Shown in pieces: positions 36,357 through 47,135 of a stretch of 64,000 nt of DNA. The notes under the pieces were generated by a model that was not told the origin of the DNA, made no database searches, and was given only the letters and a program-made list of their open reading frames with translations. The DNA comes from Podocnemis expansa (Eukaryota > Chordata > Testudines > Podocnemididae). Both the position numbers and the translations under genes were made by a program. Where the stretch lies: the NCBI GenBank assembly GCA_007922195.1, contig ML681963.1, forward strand, positions 139,151,622-139,215,621. Direction: 5' to 3'. The stretch's first letter is position 1. Each line of letters begins with the position of its first letter.

Positions 36357-36750
36357 GGCGCGCCGGGCCGGGGAGCGATGCCGCCCGGGGGAAGGAAGGC
36401 GGGAGGCGCTGGGGCGTCTGACACTCGCCGCCCTCCTAGCCCGGCCCACCCGGCAAAGGTGGCAGCTCCCCGCCTCCCAGCCCGGCCCCTGGGCATTGCC
36501 CGGATCCTTGGCTGGCGCCCCTCCTTCCTGCTGGCGGCCGGCCGAGCCCAGCCCCGCTCACCGCCCCCTTTCCTAGCAGGGGCTGCCCGGGCCCCCCAGC
36601 CTCAGCAGGCAAGCCACTGAGGGGCACCGCCCGCTCCCCATCCAACATGCTGCTGGCATCGCTCGCCCTGCCGAAAGGCCCAAGTGGGACCAGCTGAGGG
36701 GGCCTGAGTTGGACCCGCTCACCCAAAAAGGAGAGGTGGGCTCGCACCTC
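36357..36750 (-). promoter_or_regulatory. KCNQ1: KCNQ1 5' UTR and proximal promoter region
   Basis: GC-rich and CpG-rich sequence upstream of the start codon, bounded distally by a SINE at 36751. No TATA box was seen, as is usual for CpG-island promoters. The transcription start cannot be placed from sequence alone. The base at -3 of the ATG is G, a favourable context. Confidence 0.65.
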
Positions 36751-36862
36751 AATCAAATCATAAGGCTGGAAGGGACCTCGTGAGATCATCGAGTCCAACC
36801 CCCTGGGAATTGAACGCAGGACCTTCGGCATGTTAAGCAGAGGTGCTAGCCGCTACGGGCCT
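36751..36862 (-). mobile_element. tRNA-Val-like SINE with CR1-type tail, about 395 bp upstream of the KCNQ1 start codon
   Basis: The reverse complement shows the A-box region (TAGCGGCTAGCACC), CTTAACATGCCGAAGGTCC, the B-box region (GCGTTCAATTCCCAG) and a CR1-type tail ending in an AATCAAATC stretch. It shares the orientation of KCNQ1. Confidence 0.87.
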
Positions 36863-36866
36863 CCCG

Positions 36867-37041
36867 CAATGTTCCCTCTCATTACTGGTAGGCTGTGCGC
36901 GCCACCAGTTTCTTTGGGTGCGCAAAAACATTGTGAGCACCGGTATTAGCACTATTGAATTTGTGTGTGCGCGCTTTATTTTGTTGTGGGCGCAGGTTTC
37001 ATGACCTGTCTGCGCGCGCAGACAGCTTAGAGGGAACAGTG
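36867..37041. mobile_element. MITE with CAGTGTTCCCTCTAAG-type ends
   Basis: The left end is CAATGTTCCCTCT and the right end is TTAGAGGGAACAGTG. The interior alternates purine and pyrimidine (GTGTGTGCGCGC, TGCGCGCGCAG), a Z-DNA-prone composition. Flanking octamers do not match convincingly. Confidence 0.78.
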
Positions 37042-37111
37042 GGCTCAGGCCTGGCCTTGTTGCAGACCGGCAGGGGAGAAAGAGCCCGCTGCAGTCGCCT
37101 GACATCGAGGA

Positions 37112-37761
37112 CAGGGGCGGCAACCCAACAGAGCAGAAGAGGCGTTTGTCCCACCGCACCCGCAGGAGGCGGAGCTGGCCCCGCCGCTGCAGCGCGGCCC
37201 CCTGGCAGTGGTGGGGGGTATGCAGGCAGCGCATGCTCCCTCCATCCCTCCTTCCGCTGGCGGGAAGGAGCGGCGGTGCCCAGCCTACCCTCAGCCGGAC
37301 ATCCCTCCCAAGAGCGGCTGGCGGAGAGCTGCAGTTTACAGACACGGGGCCCTGGAACGGCCCACGCTGTGGAGTTCAGGCTGCTTCGAGCCGGCCGTCC
37401 CAGGGCTGAACAGGCCCGATCTACGCTCTGAGGGCAAGGTGGCCTCTGGTCAGCCCTGAGGTGGCCGGATGGAAGCTGCCTGAACTCCACGGAGGGGCCG
37501 TTCCAGGGCCCCTGCCTCCGCAAGCTGCAGCTCTCCACCGGCCACTCTTGGGAGGGGCGGCGGGCTGGGAGCAGGCAGGGCAGCACTACTCCACCCCACC
37601 GGGGGAGGGAGGGACAGAGGGAGCACACGCCACCTGCACACCCCCGGCCAGCACTAGGGGCCACAGTGCGGCTGGGCCACTTCTGGCTCATGCGGCTGTG
37701 GTGGGAGGGTGGCGGTGATCCCGGTGCCTGAAAAGTGGGGGGCCTGCATTGCTGATCCCTG
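37112..37761. mobile_element. Palindromic (foldback) hAT element, 650 bp, upstream of KCNQ1
   Basis: The two halves are inverted copies around a centre at about 37429.5. For example CAGGGCTGA at 37401 pairs with TCAGCCCTG at 37450, GGAGTTCAGG at 37371 with CCTGAACTCC at 37479, and TGCAGG at 37221 with CCTGCA at 37633, all with a constant sum. The ends CAGGGGCGGCAA and TTGCTGATCCCTG are hAT-like. The flanking octamers ATCGAGGA and ATCTAGAA match at 6 of 8. The large overlapping open frames here are by-products of GC content. Confidence 0.87.
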
Positions 37762-37769
37762 ATCTAGAA

Positions 37770-39500
37770 GGATGCTGCCTTCAGTGATGTTGGGGAACAG
37801 CTTCTTCTCACAAGGTGGGGAGAAGAGGACAGCTCCAGGAACACTGGCCAGCCACCAGGGCAGAAATCAGCTGTACCCTTTCAAGGGCTGCAGTAACTTT
37901 CTATAGAGTGAAACTAAGAGAAGCAGGTGAGGGGGCTTTACCACAGACACATCTTTCAGCCCTCCCAGGGCTGTATTCATGCGGTGGTGACAGTGGAGCA
38001 TGGCTGCCTTACAGACGCAAGGTGTTCTACTTGATCTCCAGCTGTCAGTAATAATTCATGTCAAAGGTTGGCATTCTTTATATTATCTCAGCTCTACCCA
38101 CAGACTGCATTCATCCACTGCATCCTCCTGTTGCATCATCTCTGACACCTCTCACTCAAATTCTCTCTCACAAAGTTATTCTGATCAACACGCTGATTAG
38201 ACAAAATGAAAATGTGTTGTGGAGAGAGGATTCCTGCCAGCTTGCCCTCAGAGATCCCAACTCCCCAGCAACCTAAGCTGGTGGGTCCTGATGGAGAGCT
38301 GAGAGCCTGGAAGCTCTGGGAAGATCAGCCTTCAAGTTCCTATGCTGTCAGGTCTTCAGCAGGCCATGCTCCCAAGGGTCACAGCTCCGGATCAACCTTC
38401 CAGTCAGCTAAGCCAGAGACCACAGAATAAGCAGCATCAGTAGCTTCTGGGCAGCCCACCACTCAGATTGTACCAGAGAAGAGTGGCCATTCCCTTTCGC
38501 AGAGAAATTCAAAATTTGATTTTCGTTCCAAAGAAGAATCAAACTAAATTTTGAAATATTGAAATCTTCTCTGAAATGAGATTACCTTTTCCCACACAAT
38601 TCTCAGTGGCTCAGGGATTATCTTCCTTGTTATTTCTCTGCAACAGCACCCATCACAATGGGCCCTGATTATTTCTTGCAGCTCCAAGGTGCTACCATGA
38701 TTTAAATAAATGAATGGGTGGTTGAACAAGTAAGGAGAACTAGAGAATAATAAATTTTGCCCCTCAGATCTAACACCATAGTTGACTTTCATCACCACCT
38801 TTAAAGAGGTTTGTTTTTGTGGAGCTTCCTGGTATATGTGTTTGGCTAGTAATGTCAGGTTATGTGACAGCTTGTCCTAGTTTTTCTTTTTACTGTTTGA
38901 GGCAATGACTTACTTTGCTATGACAAATTGTTTTCTGCCACAGTTACAAGAGCCTATGTTTCAGCAATTAGCTAACAATCTCTATTCCCAGACCTAAAAG
39001 GAAGATTTCTCTTTGATCCGGAGCACTCTTTTCTCCCTTCTGTCCCAGAACAGAACAGAACTAATTAACACACATAGCTGTACTGAGTTCATCCACCATA
39101 CTTGTATCTAAACAAAAATATTGTAGTAAGATAAATGGCTATATAAAGTTAAAAAAAAAAAAAAAACCCTTTCTTTTTGCCGCTCCATCGAAACCAGTGT
39201 GTGCAATGGGGGGGGGGGAACTTGGGCCAGATCTTCAGGTGATGTTAATAAGTATGACTCTGTGATCTGGCCCATGGTCTGTTAAATGAAGAAAAGCAAA
39301 AAGTATGCAAAGATTGTCTTACAAACAGCAAAGACTAAATAATGTCTGTTTGAAAAATAAGTTGGTAGTGATTGATTTTTTTTCGTCATGGAAAACAAGA
39401 TTAGCAGGTCACTTTAGCAAAACAGCATGTGAGAAGAAGGGAAGTTTGCCTTTCACCTAATCTACAGGAAGTCAGATTGTGCCTCATCTGCGCTGACCAA
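37770..39500. other. KCNQ1 upstream flank, no feature seen
   Basis: No gene or repeat family recognised. There is an A-run at about 39150-39166 and a G-run at 39210-39219. Confidence 0.4.
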
Positions 39501-39503
39501 TAT

Positions 39504-39870
39504 CAGGGGCAGTTTGAAGCGGGGGCAGCTCAAGGGATTTTGGTGTCCCAAAGCTAACTTCTGCTTTGATGCCCCCCCCGGACAGGGAACAGCCAGCCCG
39601 GGGCACAGCAGGCCAGTCCAGAGGCCAGGGTCTGCTCTCTCACCCCTCCCCTGAGCCAGTCATTCCTCTCTAGGGGTGGGGAAGGCCAGCCCAGAGGCCG
39701 GGTGAGAGAACAGAGTCTGACCCGTGGGGTGGCCCACTCCTCCCTCAGGGGTGGAGTGGTTGGCTCAGGAGAGGGACGGGTGCACAGGGTCCGGTTTCCC
39801 CGTGCCTCTGTGCTTCGGCACCCCAAGCCAGTGCCACACTGGCCCATCCCTAGAGCCAGCCCTTGTTCAA
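39504..39870. mobile_element. Possible GC-rich hAT-type element
   Basis: CAGGGGCAGTTTGAAG on the left and CCCTAGAGCCAGCCCTTG on the right resemble GC-rich hAT termini seen elsewhere in the window. A matching target duplication is not evident. Confidence 0.45.
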
Positions 39871-40695
39871 AGTCACATGATCTGCCAGAAGCTTTCTGTG
39901 GGAGTTTCGAGACATGTAGTGAGAATCCACATTCTGCACTGTGATGTATTATATTGCCCTTTCTGCACCTAGCCAGCTCCACTGACTAGTGCATGTGTTT
40001 TGGAGGTCATGGTCACACTGTTCCTTTGTAGTATCATACATCCTGAGGTTCACTATGAGAGAATAAACTACGAGTCAAGACTAACAACTTTATAAGTGCA
40101 CAGATGGTGATTGTGCCTGCTCCTTGAGCATGTGATGTAAGGCGGAGGGAAACTCTCCGGACTCTGAACACTACAAGGGCCATGAAAAATCTGCCCCTTA
40201 TTATAACAGATTTTATGATTCAGCAATAAGATTTTGACGTTTAATCTTGTAAAAACAATTATTTGGGTTTTGAACTAACCAACAGGAGTCAGGTAATGCA
40301 GAGCAAAGTTTTGGATTCCACTAGAAATGGAACGATGCCTTCTCCCTGGCCACCACTACCAACTTTCCAAGCTCAGAATTGGCAGGGATTTTAGTAACTT
40401 CCGATTACGTTGTGTTAGTCAGCCAGAAAGAATGTTCGTGTGAATTTATAGATCAGATCATGAGGGCCTTCTCCCCTTACTTACGCGAGATGAGAAGTTA
40501 CCCATATTAGTAGGGTACTCACAAATTAACCATTTGTAAATTGCATTTATTATGGTATTAAAATGAAAAACAATTCAGTTGCTACCCTCTGTTGGTTGAG
40601 GACTATCACAAAGGGTTCTGATCCTTGCCTAGAGCTCTTAGGCCTTACAGCAGTAATATTAATGAAACTTTTGTATGGAGAAGTTAATCTCTTTA
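39871..40695. other. Upstream flank, no feature seen
   Basis: AT-rich with chance frames only. Confidence 0.4.
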
Positions 40696-41270
40696 GCTAT
40701 GTTGACATTGCAAAACTTAGTTTGGACCTCCTTAGTCTGAACTAACAGGGCCATAACCACGGTCTTTTGCTGCCCAGGGCGCGTTCTGATTGGAACGCGG
40801 CCCTTCCCATTAGCGGTGCTAAGAACTGGTGCCACAAAGCTGCCCCTTTAATAGAGCAGCTCTGTTGAGCTGCTCCTGGCTGCCCGGGGCTTTGCCCCAT
40901 CGACTCTGCTGTAGTTACGGCTCTGCGAACTAAGCAGTTCCTGGTTAGTTTGAACTAACTGTGGCTTTTCAGTTTGAACTAGCTGTGTGTCCTAGTTCGA
41001 ATTAACTTTTTAGTTTGAACTAGAAAGCACAGCTAGTTCAAACTAATGGCTTAGTTTGAACTTTTTTAGTTTGAACTAAGCCATAGTCCGGGTCAACCTC
41101 AAGCTTAGTACGGACTAACCAGTCGAACTTATTAGTTCAGACTAAGCTTTGCTTAGTTCGAACTAAGAAATTTCTTAGTTCGAACTAGCCAAAGCCTGGG
41201 GTAGACACAGACGAAATTAGTTCGGACTAAGCTTACTTAGTCTGAACCAACTGTCTACTGTAGACGTAGG
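40696..41270. mobile_element. Palindrome-rich DNA transposon with repeated TTAGTTCGAACTAA units
   Basis: The left end CTATGTTGACATTGC and the right end GTCTACTGTAGACGTAGG are roughly inverted. The interior is built of many direct and inverted copies of an AGTTYGAACTA core. The stretch 41152-41190 is itself almost perfectly palindromic, pairing two TTAGTTCGAACTA units around GAAATTTC. A hAT MITE is nested at 40746-40925. Confidence 0.7.
40746..40925. mobile_element. hAT MITE, CAGGGCCGTAACTA family, 180 bp
   Basis: The termini are CAGGGCCATAACCAC and GTAGTTACGGCTCTG. The flanking octamers are TGAACTAA (40738-40745) and CGAACTAA (40926-40933), 7 of 8 identical. The host site is one of the AGTTCGAACTA-type units of the surrounding element. 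Confidence 0.88.
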
Positions 41271-44013
41271 ATTTGTTTTTAAATAAAATAAGACACTCCC
41301 AGAAAAGCAAGACATATCTTTCTGTACCACGTAGGAACCTCTCTCTGGAGTCACACAGACAAGAACATTGAAAAGTCAAGAGAAATAAGGGACAAAAAAG
41401 AGCCTGAAATGTAAGTTTTAAATTTGATTAGGATGCTCCCTGAAACCTAAGTAATTGTTTTAAGGATACTGTGACATGGTTTCATATTTTCTTAATTAAA
41501 ACATGAGCGGATGACAAAAGAGCTGATAGGAATTCTGAGACAGCTTTTAGACTTGGAGCGAGGGGAAACTTTTAGGTAATTCTAATAACTTATTTTCTGC
41601 GTACAAGACAAGACGGAAGATGGAGTCATCCTGTTACAGAAGTTAAAGAAAATTAGAAGGAAAAAAAATTAGAAGCATATTTGGATTTAAATATTCATAA
41701 ACTAATAGGAATTAAAACTGATACTAAATGATGGAAAACATGACCTAGTGGGCATAATTGAAACTTAGTAGGATGATTCTCTCAAATGTCAAAATTGAGT
41801 TCATAACACCTGAATCTAGGTAGTAATTACTTTAATTATAATGTAGATGACTCATTAAGGACCTGGTATTTTATGAACTACATGAAACAGCTTCAAATAT
41901 AAACAATTATGTAATATGTATGCACTGATCCAGTTTTTCTCCATTACAAATTATCCTCTCTGTATTTTATTTCTATTTTACAAAAGAAACAAAACTAATT
42001 TAAACAGAAGAAAGCAAAATATCAAAGCAGCACAGTATAGATAGAAGAGCTAGGAATAGAAAGAAGAGGTGGAAGAGTGTCAAAAATGTTTACCAAGTGA
42101 GGCAGCAATGCTTTGATAATGAAGAGAGTAGTGAAATACTTTGGATAAGGAGGACACAGGGAATTAAACGTTAAGGAGGAACTGTAATACATCAAGCATT
42201 GCCACTGCTGCTCAATAGTAATTAAAATTTACAGTCTCTGAAGAACATAATAAATATTTAAGAATCAGAAAGGAAAGGTTGATAACCATAATACTGTTAA
42301 CATTGCACCACAGTACCATGTTATACGTTTTCAAGTGGAGGAAGATTTGCGTCTGGAGCAAAATTTGGGTTGGATTTAAAAGGTGATCAGCATTGACCTA
42401 ACTTTGCTCCCACTGAAATTTATGGCAAAATTCTTAGCTCCGTTGACGCTGATGAGAGCAGAGTTAATCCACCATTCAAAAGTTCTGAAAAATCACACCT
42501 TGAGTCTCTGATAGTCTGTGGTGGAGGTTTTGTTCCACTTTGGGACTTTTTTTTTTTTAACATTCATCACCTATGCATATAGTTATATGTGATAAGTATT
42601 TTAAGGTCTTTATGAACTGTTGGATTGTATATATTATATTCATTATACAACATAAAAAATGCAGAGCCACATTTGCTGAACATTTACAAGCCAGAGTTGT
42701 TGCAGCAAGTTTACAGAGGAGGGACACACTGAATTCTTTGTGTACTTAATTCCCTGTATCTAACCTAAGTTGTCCAGATTTAAAATGTACAGTAACTCTG
42801 TCTTGCCTGAAAGCCAAAACACTCATACTGACAATTACAGACTTCCGTGTCAGACAAAGTTTTTGCAACGTAACTAAGTTTGACTTTGATATCTGCATTC
42901 TAGTTGTTGCTGCTAACTATTTTTTTTTTGTGCTACTTCCTGTTTCATGAAAACTTCTGTGCAGCTGGGGAGGCTGGGGCGGGGACAGAAGTTTTTAGAT
43001 GTAAACAAAACTGTCCATGGAGAAACAGCAAAATAAGTTTTCAACACCAACAACAAGTACTCACTTAAAATCAGAGCTAGTGGCTAGACTGTAGAGTCCC
43101 CTGGTTAATCATTCTGTAAGAAGTCAATCTAAAAAGCCAACCAAAGAAATAAGTAAGTGTGACTCATTAAAAAACCGGGCAGTATTGTCCTTTGGGAACT
43201 ACAGTTCAGTAAAATACAGAATGTTTCAGACATTTTCATACATTAACACGTGCACAATGTTGCAAACTTTCACAATATTTGCTGTTTTTCTGAGAGCCCC
43301 AATTCCTGGAGGCATGAGAATCTCAGCTTTCCCTTAAGAAAGAAAAAAGCTTCTAGCTGCAGAGTAATACTGGGGGAGGGGGGGGGGGCACCAAAGGATC
43401 AAAACCAGAAAGCAGATACAGAGAACCCTACATTTGCTTTAGATACTTTTTGAAATCTCACTATTATAAATAAGATCATGATTTCTGAAGGTTTGTCTCA
43501 TTTTTAAATGCTTAAGTTTTCAGCGAGAGAGAGAACGAATGAGACAGTTTTGAATTAAGTCAAAATCTACCCATCCAGCAGACTCCTAGAATCAAAGGCA
43601 CAGACATTCAAAGCTGCCTACAGGATTGGATCCCATGAAAAACTAATGAAAACTGAGTATCAAGATCCTTTAGGCCCATGGTCCACAATTATTTCCCCTC
43701 TTATGTCCTGCCATACTACTAATGGAATGCATCCTCACCCACACCCTCAGCTGAGAGCTGAGAAGGGAGTCCAATTGCTGGTAGCAGAGATGGGACTGTG
43801 AGCTGAGGGCAGAGTAAAGCTGGGTAGCGCTCCCTCCCAGCCCCGCTCCTGATGTGCACTACGGGTGATGTAGAAATTGTCCCAGTCTTTACTATATTTT
43901 AAACTGTGCAGCAACTGAGGGTCTCAGCAGTGGGATGCATCATAAATACACTGATGACAATTCATTTTCAACAATAATTAAGTTATTCAGTATCAGGGTG
44001 AATGACTTTAACT
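41271..44013. other. Upstream flank, AT-rich, with one ancient repeat patch
   Basis: 42400-42480 (CCCACTGAAATTTATGGCAA and following) matches an old sauropsid dispersed repeat usually read as 'cattgacttcaatgg'. Nothing else was recognised. Confidence 0.45.
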
Positions 44014-44633
44014 AAGGTCTGGTCTGCAGTAGAAATTTTTACCAGCATAGCTGTGACAGCTAGGAATTGGGGGGGGGGGGCAGGAAATTGCATCCCTAAC
44101 CAACATCTCTGCCAGCAAAGCCCCAGTTAGACACAGTTATACTGGGGAAAATATTTCTTTTCATCAACATAGCTTATTTCATTCAGGAAGCTAGTTTAAC
44201 CTACACCAGCAAAAATAAAAACATATAAAACAGTAAGATCTTTTGCTTGTATAAGCTGTGTCCCAAGAAGGAAGAGGGATGTGGATGTACTGATATGGCT
44301 CTACTAGCAAACCTTTTAAGTGCAGAAAAGACCTAAATTTGATATTGAAGAGGAGCTGAGATATTAGCTTTATCATAATTTAGCACAGAGGCCTTGCTTT
44401 TGCTCAGCAGTCAGCAAATAGCTGGTGTAGCTGCATCACTGCCACCCTGAAGTTGACAAAAGATATCCTCAATTTATACCAGTGGAATTAATTCTGGTTT
44501 CAAGCCACGATAACCTCTACCCATGCATACTGTGGCTTCCCTTGTCAAGCCATGACATTTGTACCAGCGCAGCTACACTTGTTGCTAAACTCTGTTGCTG
44601 AATTGGAGCTAACACTAACTATAGACAAGGCCT
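44014..44633. mobile_element. Non-autonomous DNA transposon, AAGGYCTTGTCTACA-type ends
   Basis: The left end AAGGTCTGGTCTGCAG and the right end CTATAGACAAGGCCTT are inverted. They match the ends of the element at 53708-53981. The interior repeats ACCAGCRYAGCTRYA motifs. No coding frame. Confidence 0.6.
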
Positions 44634-44741
44634 TGAACATTTCTTCCGTTTATATTCATCTGCAATTCCTGTTACTGCACTATCAATTTGAGAACAGGCA
44701 TCATGGGTACGTATTCTGTTTCATTCAAGAATCCAATAATT

Positions 44742-44840
44742 AGAGCCCAGCACAGATACAAATATGTGGATCCACATCCGATCTGCATCCACAAGAAACG
44801 GTCTGCAGATGTGGATATCTGTGGATTTCCAAAGCTCTAC
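44742..44840. mobile_element. Short foldback element
   Basis: ACAAATATGTGGATCCACAT on the left is mirrored by GATGTGGATATCTGTGGATT on the right, within flanks reading AGAGCCC and AAAGCTCT. Confidence 0.5.
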
Positions 44841-45089
44841 CAACAACCTAAATTACTCTTCTTAGAATATTATGGTAACATACTAAGATTTTGGCTTTCT
44901 GTTGCTGTTTCAGAATTTTAGGCTATAATCTTGTAGACAACTTTAAGCATGCAAGTCATTCTTTAGACTTAGTGAGATGGCTTGCATGCTTACAGGTGTG
45001 CTTAATTTTAATTATTTGCTGGACTAGGACCTTATTTTGTTACACATGGTGTAGGGGGCAGGTTAAGGAAATTCCTGCTTCTTTCTACC

Positions 45090-45290
45090 TTGTCTACACA
45101 GTATTTGCCCTGTTCCAGCCATTGCTGGACAGCTATTGCTGTAGCTGCACCAATGCAAACCCTCATTTAGACAGGGGAAACCAGTATTAACCATAATTTG
45201 CATCAGTGTAATTTATCATGGTATCAAGTGTTTGGCTGTACTGGTGCAAAATAAGGGCTTTGCCCATCTACCTTAAAGTTTTGTTGTAGC
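45090..45290. mobile_element. Possible decayed DNA transposon
   Basis: It starts with CCTTGTCTACACAGTATTTG, an end similar to the AAGGCCTTGTCTACA family. The right end is not clear. Confidence 0.4.
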
Positions 45291-45457
45291 ATAGTTACAT
45301 TGGTGGCTGAAATCTCAAGGCAAATCTCAGTTCACTTTTTACCTTTTAGTCAATTTATTGTAACTAGACTTTCCTGACCTCGGCTGAGTGATGACAGCGT
45401 GACCCTGCTAGTACCTTACTCAAGTTATTGTCAGGGAAAGAATGACTCATATTACAG

Positions 45458-45560
45458 CAAAACAATCTAGGAGTCTTGTGGCACTTTTAAAGACTAAATA
45501 ATTTATTTATCGTGTGAGCTTTCATGGGAGAAAATCCCACTTTGTCAGTCACCAAAGCAT
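45458..45560 (-). mobile_element. Penelope-like element 3' tail
   Basis: The reverse complement contains AGTGGGATTTTCTCCCATGA, AAGCTCACACGATAA and AAAGTGCCACAAGACTCCTA. Confidence 0.9.
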
Positions 45561-46933
45561 GGATTTTATGACTAGCAACCCCACTTACAGGCGCAAGGTA
45601 GGTACTTGACCTGGCACACGTTTACATGAACTCAACACAGAACAACAGTAGAGGGTGCTGCCAATTCCTTTTTAATAGCTTTCCTAAGCCTTCGCACCAT
45701 TGGTGGGTTGGGATTTTTGGCTCCCCTCCCCCGTTCACTAACATTTCTCACCACTCCTCCCACCACCAGGTCAACTGGTAGGAGCACTAATGGAGACAAG
45801 GCACCACAGTCACCAGAATTTTAACCTCTGCATCATCTAGAACTGCTCTGAGGAGAATCAGTGACAGATAGCAATACTTGGAGATATTAGGGTGAAAGAG
45901 CAAGTGTAGGCCACAATTCTAAAGCACATTATCACAACTGACATTTAATCCTGGAAGTACAACAGGCGAATGCTGATAGGCAAATAACGTATACCTGCCT
46001 ATTCTGAAATATTGCCTTCTTAGGGCAGCTTGGATGGCTAGGAACAAGGGAACAAATAATGCCTGGCGTGACTTAAAGTGTGAACAGACCCAAGCACATA
46101 CGTGTGCCCGAAGTCCAAATTAACTGCTCACCAAACTCAAATATATGATTGAGAGAAAAGCATAGAACAGCTTTAAAATGTTCGTTAGAATGATCTTATA
46201 TCGATTTATTTAAAGAAAAATGGGAGCCAGAATATAGCTTAAAATTTAGATGCTTTAAAATGGTTTGAGCAAATGCCATTTTTGCTTAGATGGTCTATTC
46301 TGGCTACAGATATAGATGTAAGATTGGGATGATACTTGGTAGAGATAAATAGTCATGCTACAGGAGATAAAGAGAAACTTTATTTAGCACATAGCAGAGA
46401 TAGCTGATAAAATTTGAGTTTGGAGGCTACTTGGATCAGGAACCAGAAGAACTGAGCTACTATGATTATCAGTTTTTAAGCACTTTTTGCTGTTTGACAG
46501 CTCTTATGCCCACATGCACATTTCCTACCTTAACATGTGGTCCATGAGCCAAAAGTAGCCTATGAAGTCTTTTTAAATGGTCCTTCACTCCCCTCCCATT
46601 AGCTGCAAAATGCAGCCCTTGCCTAAAGACCCTGGTGGAGTTCCTTGCTGTGGAACTGTAAGAGACAGGTGCAGACTTCTTGCTGCAGCCAAGGGGCAGG
46701 AGATCTGTGCTCCCCTCCTCCTGACTGTTGTAGGGAGCATGGCAAGGCACTCCATCTGGGTCCATCAGAACTGGGGTCCCTGTTGGAGCCAGACTGAGAG
46801 AAGCATTGATCTCCTTCACCCTGGCTGCAGACGGGAGCCAAGTGGCATGCATGAGGCTAGAGGACACATGGTTTCCTTGCTGCATCTTGGGGGATGGAAG
46901 ATCAGGCAAGAGGCAGCTTCCTTGCTGAACACC
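45561..46933. other. Upstream flank, no feature seen
   Basis: The 168-residue minus-strand frame at 46469-46975 runs into the hAT element and overlaps a plus-strand frame of similar length. It has no recognisable domain. Confidence 0.4.
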
Positions 46934-46941
46934 TTCTACCT

Positions 46942-47127
46942 CAGTGGTTTTCAAACTTTTTTTCTCAGGGCCCACTGAAAAAAATCATATATGCCTGTAA
47001 CCCAACAATTACATCCTTGAGCAATGCATTCTGGTATTTTGGTGACAGCAGCAGGTAGTGCCACAACCCAGTATATGAAGGTCTGTGACCCAGTACTGGG
47101 TCCTAACCTTAAGTTTGAAAACCACTG
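46942..47127. mobile_element. hAT MITE (Charlie-like), 186 bp
   Basis: The termini CAGTGGTTTTCAAAC and GTTTGAAAACCACTG are perfectly inverted. The target duplication is a perfect TTCTACCT at 46934-46941 and 47128-47135. Confidence 0.95.
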
Positions 47128-47135
47128 TTCTACCT

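Larger units (their letters stand above)
35750..36720. promoter_or_regulatory. KCNQ1: CpG island at the KCNQ1 5' end
   Basis: CpG density and GC content rise abruptly against AT-rich surroundings and cover exon 1 and the upstream 350 bp. It is the only CpG-rich stretch in the window tied to a host exon. The island edges were judged by eye. Confidence 0.8.

Noticed and set aside
35772..36620. 282-residue plus-strand open frame
   Set aside because: It is antisense to KCNQ1 exon 1, rich in Ala, Gly and Arg, and produced by CpG-rich codon composition.
36999..37691. 230-residue open frame on the minus strand with several long overlapping frames
   Set aside because: It lies inside a GC-rich palindromic hAT element. 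Both strands and several frames are open because of composition and inverted symmetry, and no domain is recognisable.
46469..46975. 168-residue minus-strand open frame
   Set aside because: It overlaps an open plus-strand frame and runs into a hAT element. It has no motif, signal or codon pattern supporting a gene.
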